A program made the translations under genes and the position numbers. From positions 3,404,156-3,468,155 of the forward strand of contig NZ_JH597773.1 in the NCBI RefSeq assembly GCF_000243335.1: a stretch of DNA of 64,000 nucleotides, read 5' to 3'. Under the pieces are notes generated by a model. That model had not been told where the DNA came from, made no database searches, and saw nothing but the letters and a program-made list of their open reading frames with translations. The DNA comes from Leptonema illini DSM 21528. GTDB lineage: Bacteria > Spirochaetota > Leptospiria > Leptospirales > Leptonemataceae. Positions 16,278-24,708 of the stretch are shown piece after piece; positions within the stretch are counted from its first letter, which is position 1, and each line of letters starts with the position of its first letter.

Positions 16278-16811
16278 TCAGTGATCATGGTTCTCGTCAG
16301 GCGAGCCATGATCGCTATGCATGATGCGATCGGCCCAGGCAAGCGCGATCGTCGATACGAGAAAAACGGCGTGGATAATGACCTGCCACATCACCTGCTC
16401 GGTATCGCGATTGGCGATGTTTACGAAGCTTTTGAGCAGATGAATGCCCGATACGCCGGCAAGAGCACCGGCAAGTTTAACCTTTAACGTGCCGGCGCCG
16501 ATCTTCTCAAGCCATTCCGGATGATCCCGGTGCTCATCGGTTTCCAGTCTGCTGACGAACGTCGAATATCCTCCGATGATGACCATAATGAGCAGGTTGG
16601 CCACCATCGTAACGTCGATCAATCCGAGAACGGCGAGCATCAGCATCTCTTCGCTGATGGAATCGATATGCGAAAAAAGATGCCAGAGCTCGATATAAAA
16701 CTTATAAGAATACAGAAGCGCCGCAGCGATCAAGCCGATATAGAGAGGAAGCTGCACCCATCGACTGGCAAAGATGATGCGTTCAAGAACGTGCTCGATA
16801 CGATTCTTCAT
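16278..16811 (-). CDS. UPF0114 (YqhA/TIGR00645) membrane protein
   Basis: 177 residues with four membrane segments. 'ERIIFASRWVQLPLYIGLI', 'LGLIDVTMVANLLIMVIIGGYSTFVSR' and 'LKVKLAGALAGVSGIHLLKSFVNI' are the conserved stretches of the family. The C-terminus ends in a His/Asp-rich tail (HSDHGSPDENHDH) that might bind metal. Function is unknown; a link to ion transport has been guessed for relatives. Convergent with serB. Confidence 0.88.
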   Translation of the reverse strand: MKNRIEHVLERIIFASRWVQLPLYIGLIAAALLYSYKFYIELWHLFSHIDSISEEMLMLAVLGLIDVTMVANLLIMVIIGGYSTFVSRLETDEHRDHPEWLEKIGAGTLKVKLAGALAGVSGIHLLKSFVNIANRDTEQVMWQVIIHAVFLVSTIALAWADRIMHSDHGSPDENHDH

Positions 16812-16891
16812 GACGATGCAGATTTCGAGAAGCCTTCCTCCCGAAAAGCAAAATCCCGTCGGTCTGAGGCCAAAATCTGGATAGCCCCGTC

Positions 16892-17863
16892 CTATACCGT
16901 AACGATGACCTTACCCGCCGCATGTCCGGCTTCGAGATATCGCATCGCCTCAGCCGATTCTTCAAGCGGATAACGTCGATCGATCACAGAGCGAATCTTG
17001 CCCTGTGCGAGCAAATCGCTCAGCAGCTCAAGGTCGGCTCGATTCGGCTTCGACGATACGGTCACAATCTTCTTCTTTGAAGCGAGAGAATAAAGCGGGC
17101 CGAGAAGCAGCGCCTGGAAAAGCTGACGACCGTCACCACCGACCATAGCATAGATGCCCGACGGCGTAAGGCATCGTCTGTACTCGTCAAGCGATCGAAA
17201 GCCGTTCACTCCGATGATGGCATCGTATAACCTGCCGGATTTCGTGAAATCCTCTTTCGCATAATCAATGACGTTGTGTGCACCGAGCGATCGGGCAAGC
17301 TGCTGCTTCGCGCCGCTACAAACGGCCGTGACCTCGGCGCCAAGATGGCGAGCGATCTGAATAGCGTAGGTTCCCACTCCGCCCGACGCTCCGTTGATCA
17401 GAACCTGTTGCCCCGACTGCACGTTCGCCGCATCACGCAGCGCATGCAGGGCCGTCATGCCGGCAAGAGGAAGAGCGGCCGCCTCTTCAAAAGAGATGTT
17501 CTGTGGCTTCAGGATCAGCTCATCTTCGCCGGCGCATTTGAATTCGGCAAGGCCGCCGAAATTCGAAGCGAAGACGTCTCCAAAAACCTCGTCGCCGGGT
17601 TCAAAGCGCCTTACCTGAGAACCGACCGCTTCGACGACTCCGGCCACATCGGCGCCTAACGTAGTGATACGCTTCGGCCGCAAAAGACCGGAATACAGGC
17701 GGGCAAGAAAAGGATCGGCCCTCATCATACGCCAGTCGGCCGCATTCAACGAAACCGCTCGAACGCGAATCAAAACATCGCGCTCGCCGGGAGTGGGCCT
17801 GGCGACCTCTCGCATCTGCAAAACTTCCGGCGGTCCGTATTTTTCGAAAACAATGGCTTTCAT
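16892..17863 (-). CDS. Medium-chain NAD(P)-dependent alcohol dehydrogenase / quinone oxidoreductase
   Basis: 323 residues, typical of zinc-free MDR enzymes. N-terminal GroES-like fold: 'MKAIVFEKYGPPEVLQMREV', 'DVLIRVRAVSLNAADWRMM', 'LGADVAGVVEAVG'. Rossmann fold: 'VLINGASGGVGTYAIQIARHLGAEVTAV' with the GxxGxxG-type NADPH turn, and the C-terminal 'RYPLEESAEAMRYLEAGHAAGKVIVTV'. The structural zinc cysteines are absent, as in quinone reductases. It reduces quinones or activated alkenes with NADPH in the cytoplasm. AGGA stands eight bases before the ATG. Exact substrate unknown. Confidence 0.9.
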   Translation of the reverse strand: MKAIVFEKYGPPEVLQMREVARPTPGERDVLIRVRAVSLNAADWRMMRADPFLARLYSGLLRPKRITTLGADVAGVVEAVGSQVRRFEPGDEVFGDVFASNFGGLAEFKCAGEDELILKPQNISFEEAAALPLAGMTALHALRDAANVQSGQQVLINGASGGVGTYAIQIARHLGAEVTAVCSGAKQQLARSLGAHNVIDYAKEDFTKSGRLYDAIIGVNGFRSLDEYRRCLTPSGIYAMVGGDGRQLFQALLLGPLYSLASKKKIVTVSSKPNRADLELLSDLLAQGKIRSVIDRRYPLEESAEAMRYLEAGHAAGKVIVTV

Positions 17864-17943
17864 GATGATATCCTGAGAGAGATTCGGTTAGTTGAAATTC
17901 GCTGTTCGCTGATCCGGAATCACTTATCTACATCGACAGCTAT

Positions 17944-18537
17944 TCAGAGTCCGCGTTCATTCTTTTTACTTTTCACTCGCAATGCATCGCGCACGCGCAT
18001 AAGAGCAAAACCGAGCAGGTTCTCGCCTGGCCACTGATCGGGTGCTGTAATCCGGGCCACTTGCTCGTTCAGACCGATACCCCAGATGCTGTCATCGGGG
18101 CTTGCTTCTACAAGCACACGATCGCCAGTTGAAAACAGGAAGTCGGCAAGCTCTGGATTTTGAGAGAACTTATGCAGATTCCCCTCGAAAACAATGCGAC
18201 CCTTTTCCCGATTCCAGGTCTCTTCATCAAACCTCCGGATCTGCCGACCGAGTTTTTTCGCTACCGCGGGATTCTCGTCATCAAGCATTGACAGCATAAT
18301 ACTCTCATCTTGAAACAGCCTGGCCTTCTCATACATCATCCAGTGCTCCGCAGTAGGGAAAGAGAGGCCTTCGAAAAGAAAGGCGCGACGGTACCACTGA
18401 CTCAAGCATTCTTTGCCGATTTGAGCGACGTCTCTCGAAGTGTGCCCCCAGAAAAACAGGAAAGCCGGGGGCTCGCTTTGTTTGATACTCCGCCTCAGAT
18501 TGGCCATCGAGTATATTTGATCAGAAGAGTCACTCAT
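17944..18537 (-). CDS. NADAR family ADP-ribosyl glycosidase-like protein
   Basis: 197 residues. The NADAR (YbiA-like) fold shows in 'FLFFWGH', 'FLFEGLSFPTAEHWMMYEKARLF' with the conserved Glu-His, 'GNLHKFSQNPELADFLFSTGDRVLVEASPDDSIWGIGL' and the closing 'GENLLGFALMRVR'. Family members break N-glycosidic bonds to ribose: YbiA acts on riboflavin-pathway intermediates, and others remove ADP-ribose from guanine in DNA and serve as antitoxins to DarT enzymes. No DarT is seen here. Instead it follows the kptA gene by 7 bases on the same strand, so both are almost certainly one transcript. Whether the target is a metabolite, RNA or DNA is open. Confidence 0.87.
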   Translation of the reverse strand: MSDSSDQIYSMANLRRSIKQSEPPAFLFFWGHTSRDVAQIGKECLSQWYRRAFLFEGLSFPTAEHWMMYEKARLFQDESIMLSMLDDENPAVAKKLGRQIRRFDEETWNREKGRIVFEGNLHKFSQNPELADFLFSTGDRVLVEASPDDSIWGIGLNEQVARITAPDQWPGENLLGFALMRVRDALRVKSKKNERGL

Positions 18538-18544
18538 ACTCCCT

Positions 18545-19096
18545 TTATCCCTCTGCCGGAAAAACTATGAACCGAGCCGGCACATGCTCCGTTAACCATA
18601 CGCCGTTTTCAGACAGGAAAAACGCATGCTCGCCGGCGTTCATCGAGCCGGCATCAACGCGCAAAACGATCGGCCTGCCGCGGCGCATGCCTACCGCTCG
18701 GGCCGTTTCTTTATCAGCGGAAAGATGAACAAACTGTCGGCTGCGACGACGCAATCCCTCTTGTCTGATCGACGGAACGAACTCGGCCACCGTACCGTGA
18801 TACAGCACCGATGGCGGTTCTACGGGCTGGAGCTTTGGATCAACATCAATGGAGTGGCCCTGAGCGGCCCGGATCCGGGCGCCATCTTCGCTGATCGTGA
18901 ACCGCTTCTTGTTATTCTCGCGTACGATCTGCTTGAGCTCATCAGAGTTGATCGGTGTTCCAGAAGACGCAAGCGCCTGCAGTAACACGTCGATAGAGAC
19001 CCAGCCATTTTCATCGAGCGCTATGTCGATTGCCTCGGGCCGGTGTCTAAGCACAAGACTGAGGAACTTACTTTTGTTGATAAGCCGCTTTTCCAT
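18545..19096 (-). CDS. kptA: RNA 2'-phosphotransferase (Tpt1/KptA family)
   Basis: 183 residues, complete for the family. 'SKFLSLVLRHRPEAIDIALDENGWVSIDVLL' has the catalytic Arg-His pair (17-18); 'KKRFTISEDGARIRAAQGHS', 'VLYHGT', 'GLRRRSRQFVHLSADKETA' and 'VLRVDA' follow in order. The enzyme moves an internal RNA 2'-phosphate to NAD+, giving ADP-ribose 1''-2''-cyclic phosphate; some Tpt1 proteins also cap RNA ends with ADP-ribose. Bacteria lack the tRNA splicing route that makes 2'-phosphates in yeast, so the bacterial substrate is unknown. It is first in a two-gene operon with the NADAR gene. Confidence 0.93.
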   Translation of the reverse strand: MEKRLINKSKFLSLVLRHRPEAIDIALDENGWVSIDVLLQALASSGTPINSDELKQIVRENNKKRFTISEDGARIRAAQGHSIDVDPKLQPVEPPSVLYHGTVAEFVPSIRQEGLRRRSRQFVHLSADKETARAVGMRRGRPIVLRVDAGSMNAGEHAFFLSENGVWLTEHVPARFIVFPAEG

Positions 19097-19293
19097 AAGT
19101 CAGAACATCAAAGCTTCTTCCTTACATAATGTCTCAGACGCGCAAGAAAATATCCTTCTGGATTGACGGATTTCGAATGATGATATAATATAAAGCTCGG
19201 AGCAACTGCGGCATGAAACAGCGGGCGATTCCCTTGCATTCCTACCGGACTACCTGGATCTCTAATCCGGCTGCCCCGAACGTGGATTAACAC

Positions 19294-21141
19294 ATGCGCG
19301 AAAGCCTCCAGGAACTACGCTCTCTGCTCATTCGCATGAGTCAGGCCGCAGATACCGGTGCCTCATTTCCGGCCGAAAGCGAAGACCTTCTTGCCGAGGT
19401 GATCGATTCGGCAACGCGCATCAAGCGGGCGATTGCGGCATCGAAGAATCGCCGCTACAGCCAGATGGACGATCGCTACAAGCAGGCGATTCACCAGGCC
19501 TTGATCCGACAATCTCTTATGGGCATTGCGCTCATCGAAGAGGAGCGGTTCGTCTTCACGAATCACCGCTTCTGTCAGATTTTCGGATATACGCCCGAAG
19601 AACTGCAAAGGCTCAGCCCGATGGATCTTGCCGCTCCCGAAGATCGAGAGATCGTCGCCTCCAACCTTCGTCGACGAAGACCGCTTAAGAACGAACGAGT
19701 CTCTTACCAGGCGCGAGGAATTCACAAAGACGGAACGGAGCTGACGGTCGAGATCTTCGGCTCAGCCGCTGCCGTCGACGGCACCATGATCCCCATCGTC
19801 GTCGTTGAAGACGTCACCGAGCGCGAAAAGGCGCGAAGGGATCTGCGCGAAAGCGAGCTGCGCATGCGAGGCATCTTCGACAACAGCCTCGTCGGCATCG
19901 TCATCGCGCAGATGAGAAACGGCCATATAGAAGAGGTAAACGACCACTTCTTGCAGCTCTCCGGATTTTCGCGCGAAGAAATGATCGGTCACACGACGGT
20001 TGAGCTCGGCGTCTGGGCCATTCCAGAGCAGCGAGACGAGATGATCGCTCATCTGCGAAAAGGCGAATCGCTGCACGGATTTCACGCCACATTGCGGAAG
20101 AAAAACGGTGAGCTTCGTGAGTTGCTTCTTTCGGCGAGAGCGGCCTCACTGCATGGCATCGAATGCTCCGTCGTCTCGACGATGGACATCACGGAGCTTT
20201 TGAAAGCCCGTGAAGATCTCGAACGGCAGAGAGGACGAATGCAGGCCGTCATCAATCTTCATCCAAGCGGCATAGCCCTCTTCGATTCAGACAGACGGCT
20301 CATCTTATGGAATAAACGATACGAAGAGCTGCTTCAGTATCCGGACCACTTTCTAAAGCGGAACGACATCCTGTTCGATGATGTGGTCCGGTTTAACCAT
20401 GCCCGCGGGGACTATCCGGGCCTGACCGAACAGGAAGCCCTTGATTTCTTTCTCGAAAAGCTTGAAAAGGCCAGAACCGTCCACCTCGCCCGGCAACACA
20501 GGGGCGACCATATCTTTGAGATCGATGGCATCCCGCTTCCTGGAGAAGAAGCTCTGATCATTTATACCGACATCACCGATCTCAGCCATGCAGAAGAAGA
20601 GATGCGCATCCTTGCCAATCACGATCCGCTCACACATCTGCCGAACCGCAGGCAGCTTATGGATGCCCTGCACGCAATGCTCAGCGGAAAGCGAGAGCGA
20701 CATACGGCGATCCTGCTTCTTGACCTCGACGATTTCAAACCGCTGAACGACCGATTCGGACATCAGACGGGCGATGTTTTCCTGGTCGAGATCGCCGACC
20801 GATTACGCCGTACGGTGCGCAGTAGCGATATCGTCGCTCGCATCGGAGGGGATGAATTCGTCGTCCTTCTTACAGGGCTTGATCCGCATCGTGAACAAGC
20901 ATTAAAAGAGGCCACGGGCATTGCCGAGAAGATCCGGTCGGCCATCGGTCTTCCGTATTCATTAACCCTGACAGACGAACAGGCCGCCCGACGTTATGAG
21001 CATGCATGCAGTTGCAGCATCGGCATACGACTGCTACGAAACGAAACCGACGCCGATATGGTTATCCAGCAGGCCGATACGGCCATGTATTCGGCAAAGC
21101 GGGCCGGCAAGAATCAGATCGCATTTTACGGTGGTCCATAG
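19294..21141 (+). CDS. Diguanylate cyclase with multiple PAS domains
   Basis: 615 residues, no membrane segment. Three PAS sensor regions can be followed: about 65-190 ('GIALIEEERFVFTNHRFCQIFGYTPEEL'), 190-310 ('GIFDNSLVGIVIAQMRNG'), and 315-430 ('GIALFDSDRRLILWNKRYEELL'). The GGDEF domain covers about 445-612, with GGDEF at 518-522 and an inhibitory RxxD site at 509-512. It should make c-di-GMP from two GTP, with product feedback through the RxxD site. The PAS regions may bind haem, flavin or small ligands; no binding residue can be assigned. Divergent from kptA; convergent with murA. Confidence 0.93.
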   Translation: MRESLQELRSLLIRMSQAADTGASFPAESEDLLAEVIDSATRIKRAIAASKNRRYSQMDDRYKQAIHQALIRQSLMGIALIEEERFVFTNHRFCQIFGYTPEELQRLSPMDLAAPEDREIVASNLRRRRPLKNERVSYQARGIHKDGTELTVEIFGSAAAVDGTMIPIVVVEDVTEREKARRDLRESELRMRGIFDNSLVGIVIAQMRNGHIEEVNDHFLQLSGFSREEMIGHTTVELGVWAIPEQRDEMIAHLRKGESLHGFHATLRKKNGELRELLLSARAASLHGIECSVVSTMDITELLKAREDLERQRGRMQAVINLHPSGIALFDSDRRLILWNKRYEELLQYPDHFLKRNDILFDDVVRFNHARGDYPGLTEQEALDFFLEKLEKARTVHLARQHRGDHIFEIDGIPLPGEEALIIYTDITDLSHAEEEMRILANHDPLTHLPNRRQLMDALHAMLSGKRERHTAILLLDLDDFKPLNDRFGHQTGDVFLVEIADRLRRTVRSSDIVARIGGDEFVVLLTGLDPHREQALKEATGIAEKIRSAIGLPYSLTLTDEQAARRYEHACSCSIGIRLLRNETDADMVIQQADTAMYSAKRAGKNQIAFYGGP

Positions 21142-21293
21142 GGCGGTTGACTGAACCAGGCAATTGAAGATGAGATCGGGTATAAGTGTGAGAGCGGCGA
21201 GGGCAAGAGAGCGGGCGAGGTACCGAGCCTCTGATTGAGCAAGGCAGTCGAAGGAGAAACCGAACTCTGTTTGCCATCAGTCTTCAAGGTCGC

Positions 21294-22610
21294 CTAAGCC
21301 TCTTCTCGCCTGATATCGGCTCCCAGTGCGATCAGGCGGCCGTCGATGTTCGAGAAGCCGCGATCGATCTGGTTGATGTTCTGTATCACCGACTCGCCCT
21401 GAGCGCAGAGGGCGGCGATGAGCATGGCCATACCGGCACGGATGTCAGGGCTCGATACGACGGCGCCAAAAAGCGGCGTCGGGCCCATGATGATGGCGCG
21501 ATGCGGATCGCAGAGCACGATGCGCGCTCCCATCGAGATGAGGCGGTCGGTAAAGAACAGACGGGATTCAAAGAGCTTCTCATGCAGAAGCACGGTGCCC
21601 TTGCACTGTGTCGCCGTCACAAGAGCGACGGACGTCATATCGGCGGGGAACCCGGGCCAGGGCGCCGAGTCGATGTGCGGAATCGCTCCGCCTAAATCCA
21701 TGAGGATCTCGCGCGATTGATCGGGCGGAACGTGCAGACATGTCTGTCCGTCCTTCAGCTCTTCGCGAGCCTCGATGCCTAACCGCGAAAAGACAAGCCG
21801 GATCATGCGCATGTTTTCGATATCCGGATCTTCGATCCACAGATCTCCGCCGGTGACGGCGCCAAGAGCGAGAAAAGATCCGACTTCAAGATAATCCGGG
21901 CCGATGCGATGCGTGGCGCCGTGAAGCGATCCCACTCCGCGCACACGCAGGATGTTCGAGCCGATGCCGTCGATCTGCGCTCCCATCTTCACAAGCAGAT
22001 GACAGAGGTTCTGCACGTGCGGTTCGCACGCCGCATGTCGGATGATCGTCTCACCTTCGGCGAAGGCGGCCGCGCAGACGGCGTTCTCCGTTCCGGTGAC
22101 CGACGCCTCATCAAGCAGAATATCGGCGCCGACAAGCCGGTCGGCGGTTAACTCGTAGCCGTCGGGAAAGATCTTGATCTTTGCGCCGAGCGCCTGCAGC
22201 GCCAGGATGTGCGTATCGAGGCGACGACGTCCGATGCGATCTCCGCCCGGACGCGGCAGAAACACACGACCGGTGCGCGCAAGAAGCGGCCCGGCAAGCG
22301 TAACCGATCCACGAAGAAGGGCCGAGAGCGAGCCGGGAATATCCGATGCCGGAGCGGTGCGTGCCTGCACCTCGACGAGATCGGTGCGCGACGGATCTGG
22401 ATAACGCACCTCGACGCCGATGGCCTTGAGGATCTCAAGCATCTGCCGTACGTCCTCGATGTCGGGCAGATTCTCGAATGTGAGCGCTTCGTCGGTCAGA
22501 CAGGCGGCAGCAAGCACCGGCAGGGCCTCGTTTTTATTCCCCTGTGGTCGAACGACGCCGTTTAACGGACGTCCGCCGCGTACTCGAAAGATCTGTCTGT
22601 CCGTACTCAT
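21294..22610 (-). CDS. murA: UDP-N-acetylglucosamine 1-carboxyvinyltransferase, Cys-to-Asp active site
   Basis: 438 residues from ATG 22610, where homology begins ([13 protein letters not shown]); in-frame upstream starts at 22619 and 22715 add unconserved residues. The enzyme transfers enolpyruvate from PEP to UDP-GlcNAc, the first committed step of peptidoglycan synthesis. Lys of '[12 protein letters not shown]' (Lys26), the Asp of '[10 protein letters not shown]' and the Arg of 'DIRAGMAML' are all conserved. The loop that carries the fosfomycin-reactive Cys in E. coli ('GGC') reads '[10 protein letters not shown]', with Asp124 (codon at 22239-22241). That replacement keeps activity but blocks fosfomycin in other bacteria. 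A 126-base inverted repeat lies upstream. Confidence 0.95.
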   Translation of the reverse strand: MSTDRQIFRVRGGRPLNGVVRPQGNKNEALPVLAAACLTDEALTFENLPDIEDVRQMLEILKAIGVEVRYPDPSRTDLVEVQARTAPASDIPGSLSALLRGSVTLAGPLLARTGRVFLPRPGGDRIGRRRLDTHILALQALGAKIKIFPDGYELTADRLVGADILLDEASVTGTENAVCAAAFAEGETIIRHAACEPHVQNLCHLLVKMGAQIDGIGSNILRVRGVGSLHGATHRIGPDYLEVGSFLALGAVTGGDLWIEDPDIENMRMIRLVFSRLGIEAREELKDGQTCLHVPPDQSREILMDLGGAIPHIDSAPWPGFPADMTSVALVTATQCKGTVLLHEKLFESRLFFTDRLISMGARIVLCDPHRAIIMGPTPLFGAVVSSPDIRAGMAMLIAALCAQGESVIQNINQIDRGFSNIDGRLIALGADIRREEA

Positions 22611-22657
22611 AGGCGCCATTACCCCGTAAACCGGAGCGCACGCAACCCAGAATAAGG

Positions 22658-22783
22658 CCCGTAGAGGCCCGCCCGCTCCCCCTGCGTGCGACGAGGTGAC
22701 GCGCTCCTGCGTCAATCGTCGCCGCTCCGCACTCCTGCTCCGCTACGCAGGGGGAGCGGGCGGGCTGGGCTTTGGGCTACGGG
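22658..22783. repeat. Long inverted repeat upstream of murA
   Basis: Perfect 20-base arms: 22668-22687 (CCCGCCCGCTCCCCCTGCGT) and 22745-22764, separated by 57 bases, with further matching outer arms CCCGTAG (22658-22664) and CTACGGG (22777-22783). The inside is GC-rich and partly self-complementary. It codes for nothing recognisable. Candidate non-autonomous repeat element or large RNA hairpin in the murA leader. Confidence 0.8.
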
Positions 22784-22918
22784 AATACTTGTGAGGCGAG
22801 TGGAGTTCATGAAAATCCGTGGCTCCGCTCTCAGGGGTGAGCCGACGGGCTGGATTCAGGGCGAATAAAAAACAGTTGAATCCAATGATACTCCCGCCTA
22901 ACCCAATACCGGCTGCAT
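22784..22918. other. Part of a 394-base gene-free stretch
   Basis: Together with the two flanking inverted repeats this makes up the space (22611-23004) between murA and the quinone oxidoreductase. No start, terminator T run or RNA gene was recognised in it. Confidence 0.5.
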
Positions 22919-22993
22919 CGCTCCATGCCTGGAGTTCCGTTCCACCCGCACCGGCTCGAACCAGGACTGGTGCGGGTGAAACTTCGGGAGGGA
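22919..22993 (-). terminator. Large imperfect hairpin after the quinone oxidoreductase gene
   Basis: CACCCGCACC (22943-22952) pairs with GGTGCGGGTG (22969-22978), flanked by further partial pairing out to CGCTCC/GGAGCG at the ends. It starts about 12 bases past the stop of the minus-strand gene at 23005. There is no T run, so termination is inferred from position only. Confidence 0.45.
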
Positions 22994-23004
22994 GCGCTAC
23001 GGCC

Positions 23005-24057
23005 TTACTCCCACTCCAACAGAACCTTGCCTGTCGTTCTGCCCGACTTCAGATGCTGCAGGGCATCAAGGGCCTTTGCTGCGGGGAATATGGAATCGAT
23101 GACCGGCCTGCGCCAGGGAAGCTGCATCATCGGACCGAGCATCGCCGCCATCTCATCGACCCGATCATAGAGCCAGATCAGATTAAAGCCAAAGATGGCT
23201 CTGTTATCAGAGATCATGCTTAACGGATCGGGTCGGTAGCGCTTCATATACTGATAGGCAAGGCGCAGCCAGCCCCGACGCGAGCCGGTGGGCATGAAGT
23301 CGGCGGCTCCGAAAAGCAGATAACGTCCTCCTGGAGCAAGCCGCTCAAAGGCCGGACGAAAGAACGGGCCCGCTACGGCATCAAGCACAAGATCAAGCTG
23401 ACGGCCAGACGGCCCCAAGGCGTCAGCAAGGCGGCGACCGAACTCCGCTCCGGCACGCCAGCCCGAAGGACGCAAAACAATCTGATCGGCCGAGAGTCCA
23501 AACTCCTTCATGAGCAGATCGGCCTTCTCGGGTCGGCCGATGACGGCGATGGCATGGGCCTGCTTCCATTGAACGATCTGCAACGCATGCAGGCCGACAC
23601 CACCGGCTGCCGACTGCACAAGCACGCGCTGTCCGGCATGCAGGGCTCCCAGCTCGGCGAGCCCGTACCACGCTGTCAGTGCCTGCACGGGAAAGGCAGC
23701 GGCCTCAGCAAGGCTCCATCCGTCGGGGATTTTTCGCAGGTAGCGCGGGTCGGCGTCGATATGCGAGGCGTAGGCTCCGAATCGCGAGAACCCCCAGACG
23801 CGATCTCCGGGGCGGAGTTCCGACGTCGGAGTTCCGACCTGTTCGACGATGCCCGAAAACTCCAGTCCGGGGACGAATTCCCCCGTCGGAGTGGCCGAAT
23901 ACAGCCCCAGACAGGCGAATACGTCGGCCAGATTGAGGCCGCTGTGGCTGATTTTGACCCGAACACTCCCCGAGGTCGGAACTCCGACCGGTTCCTGACG
24001 CATTTTCAGATCGTTCAGATTCCCGGCGCGGGGCAGAAAAAGGACGTGACGGTGCAT
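23005..24057 (-). CDS. Zinc-free quinone oxidoreductase (VAT1-like MDR)
   Basis: 350 residues. GroES-like half: 'RVKISHSGLNLADVFACLGLY', 'PGLEFSGIVEQVG', 'GDRVWGFSRFGAYASH'. Rossmann half: 'RVLVQSAAGGVGLHALQIVQW', 'ALGPSGRQLDLVLDAVAGPFF', 'GRYLLFGAADF', and a long insert 'WLRLAYQYMKRYRPDPLSMISDNRAIFGFNLIWLYD' typical of VAT1-like reductases. It should reduce quinones with NADPH. Two copies of a palindromic 14-base motif are built in, encoding 'PVGVPTSG' near residue 25 and 'VGTPTSELRPGD' near residue 77. The second insertion precedes the conserved GDRV turn. Reading frame and key residues remain intact. Confidence 0.88.
   Translation of the reverse strand: MHRHVLFLPRAGNLNDLKMRQEPVGVPTSGSVRVKISHSGLNLADVFACLGLYSATPTGEFVPGLEFSGIVEQVGTPTSELRPGDRVWGFSRFGAYASHIDADPRYLRKIPDGWSLAEAAAFPVQALTAWYGLAELGALHAGQRVLVQSAAGGVGLHALQIVQWKQAHAIAVIGRPEKADLLMKEFGLSADQIVLRPSGWRAGAEFGRRLADALGPSGRQLDLVLDAVAGPFFRPAFERLAPGGRYLLFGAADFMPTGSRRGWLRLAYQYMKRYRPDPLSMISDNRAIFGFNLIWLYDRVDEMAAMLGPMMQLPWRRPVIDSIFPAAKALDALQHLKSGRTTGKVLLEWE
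23812..23838. repeat. Palindromic 14-base motif, two abutting copies
   Basis: GCGGAGTTCCGAC (23812-23824) is followed directly by GTCGGAGTTCCGAC (23825-23838). The unit is a near-palindrome, GTCGGA-rTyCCGAC. Lies inside the quinone oxidoreductase coding sequence and adds whole codons. Confidence 0.75.
23975..23988. repeat. Palindromic 14-base motif
   Basis: GTCGGAACTCCGAC, the same unit in the opposite orientation to 23825-23838, in the N-terminal coding part of the quinone oxidoreductase gene. Confidence 0.75.
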
Positions 24058-24122
24058 ACAGAACTCCCTTTTTACCGATCTTGAGAACGCAACGTGCGTC
24101 CAATCGACCGGAGATGAAACCT

Positions 24123-24671
24123 ATGAAATTTGCCCGAATCCTGCCGGCTTTCTTTTTGATCGTCGGCGCCCCTCTGATGGCGCAGACGCCGATCTTCAAG
24201 CTGGATCCGGCCTCTACCGTGAAGTTTCACGTGCAGGCCACCCTGGAGAACGTTACGGGTAGCTTCCACACAATCGAACTCGAATCCATTGAATTTAACG
24301 GACGCCCGGAAAGCCTGAAAGGCCGCCTTGCCGTCCTTATCGATAGCCTCGAAACGGGCAAAACGAAGCGTGACAGCCATCTGAAAGAGGCCGATTTCTT
24401 TGACGTCCAGAAATATCCGAAGGCCTATGTCGACGTGCTCGGTATCTCTGAGGATGACGGCGACTACTACGTGCACTTTGCTCTGGAAATTCGTGGTATT
24501 CGAAAAGAATATCAGGAGCCGATTCAGTTAAAAGCGGACTGGGTGGGAGTGCAGGCGAAGGGAACGGTGGTTGTGAACCGGAAGGATTTTGGTGTGAACG
24601 GGAATATTCTGACCAATACGATTATCAACGATGAGGTCACCCTCGAATATAACATCGTATTGGTCAGATGA
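24123..24671 (+). CDS. YceI family periplasmic protein
   Basis: 182 residues from ATG 24123, chosen because GGAG lies nine bases before it and a signal peptide starts there (KFARILPAFFLIVGAPLMAQ, cleavage near residue 20). The mature part is a lipocalin-like YceI barrel: 'FKLDPASTVKFHVQATLENVTGSFHTI', 'LAVLIDSLETGKTKRDSHLKEADFFDVQKYPKAYVDV', 'FALEIRGIRKEY' and the C-terminal 'FGVNGNILTNTIINDEVTLEYNIVLV'. The family binds isoprenoid quinone-like lipids in the periplasm. An AT-free stem and T run at 24678 end the transcript. Confidence 0.92.
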   Translation: MKFARILPAFFLIVGAPLMAQTPIFKLDPASTVKFHVQATLENVTGSFHTIELESIEFNGRPESLKGRLAVLIDSLETGKTKRDSHLKEADFFDVQKYPKAYVDVLGISEDDGDYYVHFALEIRGIRKEYQEPIQLKADWVGVQAKGTVVVNRKDFGVNGNILTNTIINDEVTLEYNIVLVR

Positions 24672-24677
24672 CAGAAG

Positions 24678-24708
24678 GCCGCTCTCTCAGAGAGCGGCTC
24701 GTTTTTTT
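24678..24708 (+). terminator. Rho-independent terminator of yceI, overlapping the end of the lysine-rich gene
   Basis: GCCGCTCTCT (24678-24687) and AGAGAGCGGC (24689-24698) form the stem, with T7 at 24702-24708. The stop codon of the converging small gene (24687-24689) sits at the hairpin centre, and its last Lys codons are the T run read on the other strand. Confidence 0.88.

Noticed and set aside
19097-19293. Possible tRNA between kptA and the diguanylate cyclase
   Set aside because: No cloverleaf arms or T-loop sequence could be assembled.
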